From assembly GCA_023459275.1 (NCBI GenBank), contig JAEWVC010000110.1, positions 12,177-76,176 on the forward strand: a DNA stretch of 64,000 bases, read 5' to 3'. Shown in pieces: positions 1 to 7,299 of the stretch. The position numbers and the translations under genes were made by a program. Source of the stretch: Bacillota bacterium (GTDB lineage: Bacteria > Bacillota > Clostridia > Christensenellales > Aristaeellaceae). Every line of letters begins with the position of its first letter. Within the stretch, counting starts at the first letter, position 1. The notes beneath the pieces were generated by a model, which saw nothing but the letters and a program-made list of their open reading frames with translations, was not told the DNA's origin and made no database searches.

Positions 1-206
1 TGACCCAGGACCAGGTGCTGGTCATGCTCCAAAGCGCGGAATGGCCGGAGGAGATTGATATCAAACGCGCCGAGCAGGCCGAATACGAGGCCCGGGAGCG
101 GCTTCGCCAGCAAAAGAGCATCGAGGAGTACCGCGTCGCCCACTCCATGCTCTCCAGAGCCATGGTCCGCCTGCGCGTATCCAAGCGCCACAACTACAAC
201 AACTAG
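1..206 (+). CDS. atpC: ATP synthase F1 epsilon subunit, C-terminal part
   Basis: The reading frame enters the window open (codons from base 3) and ends at TAG 204-206. The visible 67 residues match the C-terminal helical hairpin of the F1 epsilon subunit: an AEWPEEID turn followed by two charged helices rich in Arg, Glu and Ala. In the family this subunit couples the central stalk to the catalytic ring and its C-terminal helices can inhibit ATP hydrolysis. The N-terminal beta-sandwich lies upstream of the window. It is the last gene before a hairpin, as expected for the end of an atp operon. Confidence 0.9.
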   Translation, partial: TQDQVLVMLQSAEWPEEIDIKRAEQAEYEARERLRQQKSIEEYRVAHSMLSRAMVRLRVSKRHNYNN

Positions 207-225
207 GGAGGCTCCTCCTCCCTAG
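203..225 (+). terminator. Hairpin over the atpC stop codon
   Basis: CTAGGGAGG (203-211) pairs with CCTCCCTAG (217-225), so the atpC stop codon lies inside the stem. No U-run follows directly; a T5 run comes at about 265 after a second palindrome. Probably the 3' end structure of the atp transcript. Confidence 0.5.
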
Positions 226-233
226 ACCCACCG

Positions 234-255
234 CCAAAGGGATATATCCCTTTGG
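234..255. repeat. CCAAAGGG palindrome, copy 1
   Basis: A perfect 22-bp palindrome with arms CCAAAGGGAT and ATCCCTTTGG. Near-identical palindromes occur at 19804-19826 and 34146-34167, with looser copies at 10171-10331, 35367-35388 and 53080-53106. All lie at gene ends, so they may act as bidirectional 3' hairpins as well as being dispersed repeats. Confidence 0.75.
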
Positions 256-353
256 ATTCCCCGTCTTTTTATACCATATCAGCCGCCATGCTCCTTTCCT
301 GCAAGGATCATGGCGGCTGTGTTGATAAAGTGTACATGCTTCCAAAGCGCCGA

Positions 354-407
354 GCCCCCAAAGCCTTCCCCTTTAGGGGCAGGTGGCGCGCAGCGCCGGA
401 TGAGGCC
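354..407. repeat. Double-hairpin intergenic repeat
   Basis: This stretch holds two small hairpins in tandem: CTTCCCCTTTAGGGGCAG, then GGCGC-gca-GCGCC, ending in GGATGAGG. The layout resembles a dispersed repeat I associate with gut Clostridia genomes (CCTTCCCC...GGGG...GGATGAGG). Only one copy is visible here. Confidence 0.5.
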
Positions 408-437
408 GCCTCCCACGTTCTTGTCAGTGTTGGCCGT

Positions 438-1532
438 TTACCCCGGAAAAAGCAGATTTCTCACCTGCGCCTCCCTGGCAAACAGCGCGCAGCCGCCTGC
501 ATGCTCTGTTTCCCGCTCGTTCATTTTTCGTATCTTTTGAAAAAACGGCGACCCCAGCGCCTCCAGCAGCGTATGGTCCCTGAGGCTTATATCAGAATAG
601 GGAGAAAAGGGGCAGGGTTCCGCGCCGCCGTGGGGATTGATGTGGAAAAACCCACGGCCCGCCGCCAGGCAGCCCCCCAAATATTTTTCATCCCCGGGGA
701 AGGACAAAAAGATCATTTCCGGCATCTGCCTGCGAAGCTCCTCCTGGGCCTTTTCCAGCATCAGCCGCTGCGGATCCCCGGGCATCAAATATTCCGTGCC
801 GGGCGCCACGGGCACGTATTCGATAAAAAACACCAGCCGGCAGCCCCTGTCATGCAGCGGCCGCAAAAAAACCTGCGACGTGATCTCCGCCAAATTTTCC
901 GTGGTCACAGTAAGGGAGACGCCGAACAGCAGTTTCTTTTCCGCCATTGCCTCCATCGCGCCTTGGATATGGCGGTATGTCCCCTCGCCCCTGCGTTCAT
1001 CGGTGGACGCTTCCCCGCCCTCCGCGCTGATGACCGGCACAAGGTTCCGGTGCTCGTTCAAAAGGCGAAGCATTTGCCCATCCAGCATGGTACCGTTGGT
1101 GAAGATGGGAAAAACGATGCCCTCACGCTCCGCGGCTTTATACAGAACTTCCGGGCGCAGAAACGGTTCGCCGCCGGCCAGCAGCACAAAGGAGATGCCT
1201 GCGTCCTCCGCCTGTCCAAAAAGCTCGCCCCAGCGCTCTGCGGACAGCTGCCCCTCGCCTGCCCGGTCCCCGCACAGCCCGTTGGCCCTGGCATAGCAGC
1301 CCTTGCAGGAGAGGTTGCAGGCACCGGTGATGCTGGCGATCAAAAACATGGGAATATGCACGCCCTGTCCTTCATGGTACCGGCGCCTTTCCTCCATCTG
1401 CTTCTGCCGCCGGTGAAACCTTTGCAGAAACGCGGTTTCCCTGGGATTTCGGAGCGTGGCCCGCAGGATGTCCGCAACCAGCTTCTCCGCCCCTTCATTC
1501 AAATAGGTGTTCAAATCCCGGCAGGGCTCCAT
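438..1532 (-). CDS. Radical SAM protein with SPASM-like C-terminus
   Basis: A 364-residue protein. C72, C76 and C79 form the CxxxCxxC motif that holds the SAM-cleaving 4Fe-4S cluster, followed by a GGEPF motif typical of the radical SAM barrel. The C-terminal third has further Cys residues (GGCLAAG, EPCPF, GGC) like a reduced SPASM domain, which in the family binds auxiliary clusters and often acts on peptides. ATG 1532 was chosen over an upstream in-frame ATG because GGAGAGGAG sits seven bases before it. No peptide substrate gene is visible beside it, so the substrate is unknown. Confidence 0.85.
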   Translation of the reverse strand: MEPCRDLNTYLNEGAEKLVADILRATLRNPRETAFLQRFHRRQKQMEERRRYHEGQGVHIPMFLIASITGACNLSCKGCYARANGLCGDRAGEGQLSAERWGELFGQAEDAGISFVLLAGGEPFLRPEVLYKAAEREGIVFPIFTNGTMLDGQMLRLLNEHRNLVPVISAEGGEASTDERRGEGTYRHIQGAMEAMAEKKLLFGVSLTVTTENLAEITSQVFLRPLHDRGCRLVFFIEYVPVAPGTEYLMPGDPQRLMLEKAQEELRRQMPEMIFLSFPGDEKYLGGCLAAGRGFFHINPHGGAEPCPFSPYSDISLRDHTLLEALGSPFFQKIRKMNERETEHAGGCALFAREAQVRNLLFPG

Positions 1533-1580
1533 GCTTTTTCTCCTCTCCAGACACGTCAAAATTACAGAAAATGTACATGT

Positions 1581-1742
1581 TATTGCTCTGCCAATTTAAG
1601 ATCGCGCCAAAGCGGCGGAAGATTTTTTGCGCAGAGCAGGGAGCAGAACCGAAGGAATAGCAGCGCTATTTCAAGGTTCAACGGCGCGGCTATGCGTGAA
1701 AGGATCCGCCGCGACGCGCTAGATATAGTTGGTAGAGCAATA
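1581..1742. repeat. MITE-like element with 14-bp terminal inverted repeats
   Basis: The left end TATTGCTCTGCCAA (1581-1594) and right end TTGGTAGAGCAATA (1729-1742) are inverted repeats matching at 13 of 14 positions. Inside, GCGGCGGAAGATTTTTTGC and CAGGGAGC resemble the interior of the elements at 1873-2034 and 4906-5046. No coding sequence is seen. It fills most of the gap between the radical SAM gene and the next repeat, and looks like a non-autonomous mobile element. Confidence 0.65.
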
Positions 1743-1872
1743 TATTATTATCAAACGCTATCCTCCAGTCAATGATGGCAGCATTAAAAATAGATGAGGA
1801 TTTTCTATGAGGCGAAAAAATCCCCTCTGCCTGCTTATGCGGCGAGGGGGAAAAATGGAACTTTCCGAAGAA

Positions 1873-2034
1873 TCATACTATTGTTAAATATTACTTCGTC
1901 CAAAGCGGTGAGGAATTTCCGATGCGGAACAAGGAGACAAAGCGAGGCAGCGCCGCGCTACGCTGAACGGAAGGCGGCACAGTCCTGCGCGAAAAAACCG
2001 GCGCAACGGCGAGATGATGTTTGGAAATATATCA
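1873..2034. repeat. MITE-like element, family A copy 1
   Basis: It begins TCATACTATTG and ends ATGTTTGGAAATATATCA, matching the ends of the copies at 4906-5046 and 15198-15262. The interior shares GGCAGCGCCGCGCTACGCTG with copy 2 almost exactly. The last three bases (TCA) are the complement of the stop codon of the phosphoribosyltransferase gene. No open frame of its own is credible. Confidence 0.75.
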
Positions 2035-2589
2035 TTCCAGTATGGAACCGTCGGCGTGAAAAAGGGGCAGGGGTTCCAGAAATACGATGTCGTCGCGCTT
2101 GCGCGCGGCACCCTCCGCCAAAATGGCCATGCGTCCGGCCACCTCGCCTCCGGCGGCGCGCACCAGCTCTTCCACCGCAAACAGGGATTGCCCCGTGGAG
2201 ATCACGTCGTCCACCACCAGCACCTTTTTGCCTTTGACGAGGGCGGCGTCGTCCGCATCCAGGAAAAGCTGCTGCACGTTGGAGGTGGTAATGGATTTTA
2301 CCGATACGGAAAACACGTCCCGCATGTACAGCTTGGCGGACTTGCGGGCTAAAAGGTACTTGTTCTGGCCGCTTTGCCGGGCCATTTCGTATACCAGGGG
2401 AATGCCCTTGGATTCCGCGGTGATCATATAGTCGTATTCCGGCGCCTTTTCCAAAAGTGCCTTGGCGGTGGCGATGGTCAGCTCCACATCCCCAAAGATG
2501 ACGAAAGCGCCTATGTACAGCGCGTCATTCACCCGGCAGATGGGAAGCTCCCGTTTGAGCCCCGCGATGGTGATAGGATAGGTCAGCAT
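2032..2589 (-). CDS. Phosphoribosyltransferase family protein (adenine-PRTase-like)
   Basis: A 185-residue type I phosphoribosyltransferase. The PRPP-binding signature VLVVDDVISTG lies at residues 123-133, and the hood and flexible loop fit the Apt/Xpt group. Such enzymes join a purine base to PRPP in salvage, but some clostridial relatives are annotated only as PRTase family, so the base is not assigned. ATG 2589 has AGGGGAG seven bases upstream. Its TGA stop coincides with the terminal bases of a repeat element, so the original C-terminus may have been altered. Confidence 0.8.
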   Translation of the reverse strand: MLTYPITIAGLKRELPICRVNDALYIGAFVIFGDVELTIATAKALLEKAPEYDYMITAESKGIPLVYEMARQSGQNKYLLARKSAKLYMRDVFSVSVKSITTSNVQQLFLDADDAALVKGKKVLVVDDVISTGQSLFAVEELVRAAGGEVAGRMAILAEGAARKRDDIVFLEPLPLFHADGSILE

Positions 2590-2698
2590 GGCGTTTCTCC
2601 CCTATGTACTGGATTGGCAGGCAGCGCCTTCCACGCCGTTCATTATAGAACAACCGTTAGAAAAGTCAAGAAAACGCTAAGGATGGAGGTATCTTTTT

Positions 2699-3619
2699 TT
2701 GGCACCCGACAGGCAAATCCCCTTTGCTTCCGTAACGGGCGCGCCGCTTTACCGGCTTGTCTGGCAGCCGGCGGCAAAGCCCCTGGGCGTGGTTCAAATC
2801 ACCCATGGCATGGCGGAGCATATCCGCCGGTACGACGGCCTGGCCCGGGCCCTGAATGACGCCGGCTTCGCGGCGGTGGGGCATGATATGCTGGGCCATG
2901 GGGACCAGGCCCCCATCAAAGGATACTTCGCCCAAAAAGGTGGATGGGACGCGCTGATTGGCGATCTTCATACCGTGCGCCTGGATACGCAGCAGGAATA
3001 CCCCGGACTGCCTTATTATGTATTGGGGCACAGTGCAGGCAGCTTTCTAACGCTGTGCTACCTGCTTGAGCACAGCCAAGGCCTGCGGGGCGCCGTGCTA
3101 TCGGGAACGGGAACCTTCAGCATTACAGAAATCCGCCTTGGGCTTTTCCTGTCCAGAGGGATGATGCTTCTGGGTATGGGGCGCAGCCCGGCCAAATTCA
3201 TCGACAAGCTTGCTTTTTCGGCTCGAAACAAACCCTTTGAGCCTGCCAAAACGCCTTTTGACTGGCTTAGCCGGGATGAAAAGCAGGTGGCCGCTTACCT
3301 AAAAGACCCGCTCTGCGGCTTCCCGTTTACCGGCAGCGGCTACCACGACCTGTTCACGGGCCTGTTGCGCCTTGCCCGGCCGGATGCCCTGAAAGCCATC
3401 GGACCCGGGCTTTCCGTGCTCTTCCTTTCAGGCGGCCGCGACACGGTGGGCCAAAATGGCAAAGGCATGCGGCGCATGGCGGATGCGCTCCTGGCTGCCG
3501 GAACCGGGGATATAACTGTAAAGCTGTATCCGGACGCCCGGCATGAGGTTTTCAACGAGGTGAACCGCGCGCAGGTTTACGCCGACCTCGCGGCCTGGCT
3601 CCTTCAAAAGAGCGGGTGA
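2699..3619 (+). CDS. Alpha/beta hydrolase, monoacylglycerol lipase / lysophospholipase type
   Basis: A 306-residue serine hydrolase without signal peptide. The nucleophile elbow GHSAGS places Ser112, with Asp248 (SGGRD) and His282 (ARHEV) completing the triad. The HGMAEH oxyanion segment near residue 36 is typical of the Hydrolase_4 lysophospholipase group, which cleaves monoacylglycerol-like esters. TTG 2699 was chosen because GGAGGT ends eight bases before it and no in-frame ATG precedes the conserved fold. It is divergent from the phosphoribosyltransferase gene, so the 110-bp gap should hold both promoters. Confidence 0.85.
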   Translation: MAPDRQIPFASVTGAPLYRLVWQPAAKPLGVVQITHGMAEHIRRYDGLARALNDAGFAAVGHDMLGHGDQAPIKGYFAQKGGWDALIGDLHTVRLDTQQEYPGLPYYVLGHSAGSFLTLCYLLEHSQGLRGAVLSGTGTFSITEIRLGLFLSRGMMLLGMGRSPAKFIDKLAFSARNKPFEPAKTPFDWLSRDEKQVAAYLKDPLCGFPFTGSGYHDLFTGLLRLARPDALKAIGPGLSVLFLSGGRDTVGQNGKGMRRMADALLAAGTGDITVKLYPDARHEVFNEVNRAQVYADLAAWLLQKSG

Positions 3620-3656
3620 TGGGTTTCCGCGCAAGCGCTCCCTTTCCCTCAGCCAT

Positions 3657-3716
3657 GGAAGGTTTTTAGGGATGGGGTATGGGGAAGGGCCTTTTTGCGG
3701 CAACCGGTCCTTCCCT
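3657..3716. repeat. GGGGA-hairpin repeat, copy 1
   Basis: The unit reads GGTTTTTAGGGATGGGG, then TATGGGGAAGGG, and closes with CCTTCCC. Copies at 37361-37423 (opposite strand) and 55178-55240 share the order: AAGTTTT, GGGG(A/T)GGGG, (T/C)ACGGGGA, T-rich loop, CCTTCCCCG. Confidence 0.55.
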
Positions 3717-3751
3717 GCAGCCGTGCTCCCAGCGCCTGCTTCCATTTCTCA

Positions 3752-3780
3752 TTGACGGCGGGACCGCAACAGGATACAAT
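3752..3780 (+). promoter_or_regulatory. Sigma-A promoter ahead of the E2-like gene
   Basis: TTGACG (3752-3757) and TACAAT (3775-3780) are separated by exactly 17 bases. Transcription would start near 3787, leaving a leader of about 150 nt before the gene at 3938. Confidence 0.7.
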
Positions 3781-3798
3781 AGCGTTGTGCGGCAAAGA

Positions 3799-3851
3799 GG
3801 CCGGTCCGCCGGCCTGACGGTGAAAAGCCCAAACGTGTCATGCGTTCGGGC
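3799..3851 (+). other. Leader hairpins between promoter and E2-like gene
   Basis: GGCCGG (3799-3804) pairs with CCGGCC (3809-3814), and GCCCAAACG (3827-3835) pairs with CGTTCGGGC (3843-3851). No U-run follows, so these are not clear terminators. The rest of the 318-bp gap (3620-3937) holds the GGGGA repeat and the promoter. Confidence 0.4.
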
Positions 3852-3937
3852 CGTTCTTGCTATTTGAATCATTTTGCTATTATCTTCGCCTTGCCGCCCA
3901 CGTTCCGATCATGCTCTATTGGGAAAGGAAGGATCGC

Positions 3938-4855
3938 ATGTTTGGATTCCGGCCGGAAGGGCGCAGATACAAGCTGAAGGATCCCATTGTTCAGGCCACC
4001 CCCTACTTCATGCCCCACCGCAGCGACGCCCAGGTATTTTTGCAAAAGGAGCTGGAGTATGAACCCCTGGCCCGGTACATTGCGGACCAGGCCTGCAAAG
4101 GCTGCAAGATCACCTTTATGCAGCTGATCATCGCCGCCTATGTGCGGGGGGTTTCCCAGCTGCCGGACGTCAACCGTTTCATCATGAACAAGCGGCTCTA
4201 TTCCCGCAGGGAACTCTCCGTTTCCTTCGCCCTTCTTAGGGATACGCAGGACGAATCCATCGAAGAAACCACCATCAAGCTTTTTTTTGACCCCACGGAT
4301 ACCATCTATGATGTGGCCCGCCGCGTCAATGAGGGGATTGAGGCCAACCGGCCCATGGAAAAAGCCAACTTTACCATGAAATTCGCCAGGTGCATGCTGT
4401 CGCTGCCCCTGCTGCCCAACACTGTCATGGGGCTTGTCCGGCTGTTGGACCGCTACGGCCTGGTCCCCAAGGTGCTCATCGACGCCAGCCCTTTCCACGC
4501 GGGCCTGTGGATCACCAATATGGCCTCCATCGGCGTGAGCTCGGTGTACCATCACATTTACAACTTTGGCAACAGCAGCCTGTTTTTCAGCATGGGTACG
4601 GTGGAACGCAAGGTGGCCATGACGCCGGATGGCAAAGTGGTGCGCAGGCGCGTTTTGCCGGTGGGTGCCACGGTGGATGAGCGCGTATGCGCCGGAGCCA
4701 CATATGCGCGCCTGTTTGCCTCCATGCTCCACAGCCTGAGTCATCCGGAGGAACTGGAAACGCCGCCGGATTCCGTGCGCTACGATCCCAGGTGCGAATA
4801 CCATGTGAACAAGCCGGGAACGCCCGCCCCTGCCGGACAGGAAATCAGCGCGTGA
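3938..4855 (+). CDS. 2-oxo acid dehydrogenase E2 / CAT-fold acyltransferase-like protein, degenerate active site
   Basis: A 305-residue stand-alone protein with the fold of the E2/chloramphenicol acetyltransferase catalytic domain and no lipoyl or E1-binding domain. The family's HxxxDG motif (as in DHRVxDG) is replaced by D247-E-R-V-C-A-G253, so both the catalytic His and the Asp are missing. Related stand-alone clostridial proteins also lack the His as I recall them (DERICDG); loss of the Asp too looks further degenerate. It is probably not a normal acyltransferase. ATG 3938 follows AAGGAAGGA by five bases. No E1 or E3 genes lie nearby. Confidence 0.75.
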   Translation: MFGFRPEGRRYKLKDPIVQATPYFMPHRSDAQVFLQKELEYEPLARYIADQACKGCKITFMQLIIAAYVRGVSQLPDVNRFIMNKRLYSRRELSVSFALLRDTQDESIEETTIKLFFDPTDTIYDVARRVNEGIEANRPMEKANFTMKFARCMLSLPLLPNTVMGLVRLLDRYGLVPKVLIDASPFHAGLWITNMASIGVSSVYHHIYNFGNSSLFFSMGTVERKVAMTPDGKVVRRRVLPVGATVDERVCAGATYARLFASMLHSLSHPEELETPPDSVRYDPRCEYHVNKPGTPAPAGQEISA

Positions 4856-4872
4856 TCTCAAAAAGTGCCGTA

Positions 4873-4906
4873 AAAAATCCGCCCCGAAAAACCGGGGCGG
4901 ATTTTT
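4873..4906 (+). terminator. Rho-independent terminator of the E2-like gene
   Basis: AAAATCCGCCCCG pairs with CGGGGCGGATTTTT around a six-base loop, 15-50 bases after the stop codon. It may also serve the opposite strand because an A-run precedes the stem. Confidence 0.85.
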
Positions 4907-5046
4907 CATACTATTGGAGAACATTATTCGTTCATGGCGGCGATGGATTTTCGATGCAGGGCAAGGAGCCGGAGCAAGGCAACGCCGCGCTACGCTGCGC
5001 GAAAAGAACCGCCGCAACGACGAAATAATGTTTGGAAATAATATCA
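4906..5046. repeat. MITE-like element, family A copy 2
   Basis: A 141-bp element with imperfect terminal inverted repeats: TCATACTATTGG...AACATTATTCG on the left against TGATATTATTTCC...AACATTATTTCG on the reversed right end (17 of the first 23 positions match). Its left end abuts the U-run of the preceding terminator. Its right end supplies the TGA of the XRE regulator gene. Confidence 0.75.
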
Positions 5047-5742
5047 CTTTGTCTTTTTTTCGCTGTGCCGGATGCTTCCCATAATGGGGATCAGCAGGAA
5101 GACCAGCCAGGCGTACCCCCACAGATTGAAATAAAAGCCCAGCACCAGATACACCAGGGTAATAAGCACTGGGTTGCCCAGCAGATAGGGAAAGGACTTC
5201 ATCCATTCCGGCATATAATGGATGGGGATGGTCAGGAAAAGGAGCCAGGCGCGGCCCCATTCATGAAGCAGGACACCCAGGACCAGATACAGCGCGGTGA
5301 TCACAAGGGGATAGGGAAGCTGGTGCAGCCAGTCCTCCCTGTAGCTTTTCCCCTTGTCCGTATCGTAGTAGCTCCCTTCGGGCAGGGGGTCGCTTTCCTC
5401 CCGCCAGTCCGCCGGCGGCTGCTGCTCCCTTTCCTCCTCGCCCTTCACCTCATAGTAGCTCCCGTCCAGCGTGGGAGCCTCCACTGTAAAAACAGCTTCC
5501 GGGCGGTAAGGCGGCGTGTAGGCCGCAGGCTCCGGGGGCAGATCGGAACGCACCAAATCGTCCAGGGACATCTTGTACAAGGCGGCCAGCGCGATGAGGT
5601 TGTCGGTATCCGGGGAGGACTCGGCCCTCTCCCACTTGGAAACCGCCTGCCTGCTGATGCCCAGCCGCATGGCCAATTCTTCCTGGGAAAGGTTGTTCTG
5701 TTTGCGAAGCTGGACAAGGCGGTTGGCGATTTCCACGTTCAT
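5044..5742 (-). CDS. XRE-family regulator with C-terminal membrane segments
   Basis: A 232-residue protein. Residues 5-62 form a Cro/CI-type helix-turn-helix (LSQEELAMRLGISRQAVSKW). After an acidic, Tyr-rich linker come two hydrophobic segments at about 146-175 and 191-222, which repeat the same pattern (YLVLG...WG.AWL.FL.IPI) and so look like an internal duplication. Membrane-anchored XRE proteins of this layout are common in Bacillota but their signals are mostly unknown. ATG 5742 has AGGAAGGGA upstream; the longer frame lacks a site. The stop codon is provided by the adjacent repeat. Confidence 0.8.
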   Translation of the reverse strand: MNVEIANRLVQLRKQNNLSQEELAMRLGISRQAVSKWERAESSPDTDNLIALAALYKMSLDDLVRSDLPPEPAAYTPPYRPEAVFTVEAPTLDGSYYEVKGEEEREQQPPADWREESDPLPEGSYYDTDKGKSYREDWLHQLPYPLVITALYLVLGVLLHEWGRAWLLFLTIPIHYMPEWMKSFPYLLGNPVLITLVYLVLGFYFNLWGYAWLVFLLIPIMGSIRHSEKKTK

Positions 5743-5873
5743 ATTGATGCATCCCTTCCTGTTGATACGCCCCCAGTATACCGGATGTCTTACCGGTTGC
5801 GCCACCCACTCTGCTTTTCAAAGCCGCAACCAACGGTTGCATTTCGTCTCTTTTTTGAGGATTTCTTCCAAAT

Positions 5874-6206
5874 TTACAGGCCGAAGCCCTCCTCATCCGT
5901 TTCCGGCCCCGGGTGCCACAGATGGCGCTTCATATCCACCCGGCCGTCCGCCAAAAATGCAATGCCCTCTTCCGTGAGCAGCGCCCGCTGCTCATCAAAT
6001 CCCGGCGCCAGACACCCCCGGCTGTTCACCACCCGGTGGCAGGGGATCTTCCGGCCCTCCGGCGCATGGGCCATGGCCTGGCCCGCCATCCGCCCTCCCC
6101 GGGGAAAACCGGCCAAAAAGGCAAGCTGTCCGTAGGTTGCCACTTTGCCCCTGGGAATGCAGGCGGCCATATCGTACAGCCGCAGGTACATTTCCGCTCT
6201 TGTCAC
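5874..6206 (-). CDS. MGMT-family protein (O6-alkylguanine repair / alkyltransferase-like)
   Basis: A 110-residue protein containing only the C-terminal DNA-binding domain of the Ada/Ogt family. The helix-turn-helix segment PRGKVATYGQLA and the active-site motif P55-C-H-R-V59 are present. Cys56 is retained, unlike true alkyltransferase-like proteins, which carry Trp there, so it may still accept alkyl groups from DNA. GTG 6206 was chosen because AAGGGGCGA precedes it and the length then matches this short subfamily. Confidence 0.8.
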   Translation of the reverse strand: MTRAEMYLRLYDMAACIPRGKVATYGQLAFLAGFPRGGRMAGQAMAHAPEGRKIPCHRVVNSRGCLAPGFDEQRALLTEEGIAFLADGRVDMKRHLWHPGPETDEEGFGL

Positions 6207-6259
6207 AAGCTCGCCCCTTTTCCCCGGTCTCCCGCTGATACAGCGGGTTGGAAGCATTA

Positions 6260-7273
6260 TTATGCCGTATACATCTGCCGCCATCGCGAAAGCGTATCTC
6301 CGCCGAAACCATATTCCTTCTCAAAAAACGCCTCGTAGGAAGGATACTTTTCACGGATGGCGTGCAGCGCGCTGAAGATCAATTCTTCGCTCACGTTCAT
6401 CATCCTCTGGAGCAGCGCCGCCGCCTCCCGGGAGATGCCCGCTGCCGTCATCTCCTGCACCTTGCGGCGGTTGGCTTCCGCCCGGAAGTCCCGGGAAAGC
6501 AGATAATCCCTGACCGCAGTTTCCTCGTCGACTCCCAAGGCCAGCAGGAGCAGCACGCTTCCAACCCCCGTGCGGTCCTTGCCGGCGCTGCAGTGCTGGT
6601 ACAAAGGCACGCCACCTTCGCTGTCCAACGAAAGAAGCATCTGCCGGAAGGCATCCGTCCCAAAGGGCAAGGCGGTATACAGTTCCTTAAAGAGCAAAAA
6701 CTGCTCCGCTGCCGCCTCCTCTGTGTTCACCAGGCGAAGATGTGTCAGCATATCCCTGTCCGTAAAGTCCTGGAACCGCTTGACGGATGGCACGGCGGGA
6801 AGATGCAGCCTATCGGCGCCCTCCGGGCATTCGTCCGGAGCGCGCCCCGCTTCCAGCTTTGTCCTGTAATCCACTACCCTCTTGATCCCCAGCCTGCTTA
6901 AAGCCGCCGTTTGATGCCCGTTCAACCCGTACAGCGGCCCGCCCCGGAAAAACCTTCCCCAGCGCACCGCTTTGCCCTCCGCCGTCCGGTAGCCGCCCAT
7001 ATCCCGGAAGTTTTCCACGCCGCCGGTCTCCACACCCCGGGAAGCGGCGGTCAGCACGGGGCCGCTTCCGTATTCCAAGAAGAAGTACAACCGCTCTCCC
7101 GGCATGGGCGAGGGGAGCAAAAGCCGCTCTTCCCCCATATCCCTAAGGAACCGGCGCTCCCCGCCATCAGGTGAAAGATCGTAATACAGCTTCGGGACAC
7201 CGTCCCTTTTTTCCCGGGTGATCTCATAGGCGCCGTCCTCATAGCGGACGGCAAACCGGCTGTCCATGGCCAT
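6260..7273 (-). CDS. Tyrosine / dual-specificity protein phosphatase
   Basis: A 337-residue cytoplasmic phosphatase. The signature H227-C-S-A-G-K-D-R-T-G236 gives catalytic Cys228 and Arg234, and the preceding NFRDMGGYRT (residues 88-97) and VVDYR (133-137) are characteristic of the Y_phosphatase3 group of bacterial tyrosine/lipid phosphatases. An N-terminal beta-rich region of about 80 residues precedes the domain. Start ATG 7273 follows AAGGAGG by seven bases. It lies 54 bp upstream of the MGMT gene on the same strand and may be co-transcribed with it. The substrate is unknown. Confidence 0.85.
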   Translation of the reverse strand: MAMDSRFAVRYEDGAYEITREKRDGVPKLYYDLSPDGGERRFLRDMGEERLLLPSPMPGERLYFFLEYGSGPVLTAASRGVETGGVENFRDMGGYRTAEGKAVRWGRFFRGGPLYGLNGHQTAALSRLGIKRVVDYRTKLEAGRAPDECPEGADRLHLPAVPSVKRFQDFTDRDMLTHLRLVNTEEAAAEQFLLFKELYTALPFGTDAFRQMLLSLDSEGGVPLYQHCSAGKDRTGVGSVLLLLALGVDEETAVRDYLLSRDFRAEANRRKVQEMTAAGISREAAALLQRMMNVSEELIFSALHAIREKYPSYEAFFEKEYGFGGDTLSRWRQMYTA

Positions 7274-7299
7274 GCATTTTCCTCCTTGCCACGTAAAAT

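Noticed and set aside
252..1775. 507-residue plus-strand open frame opposite the radical SAM gene
   Set aside because: GC-rich shadow of a clear radical SAM gene; no family motifs and biased composition.
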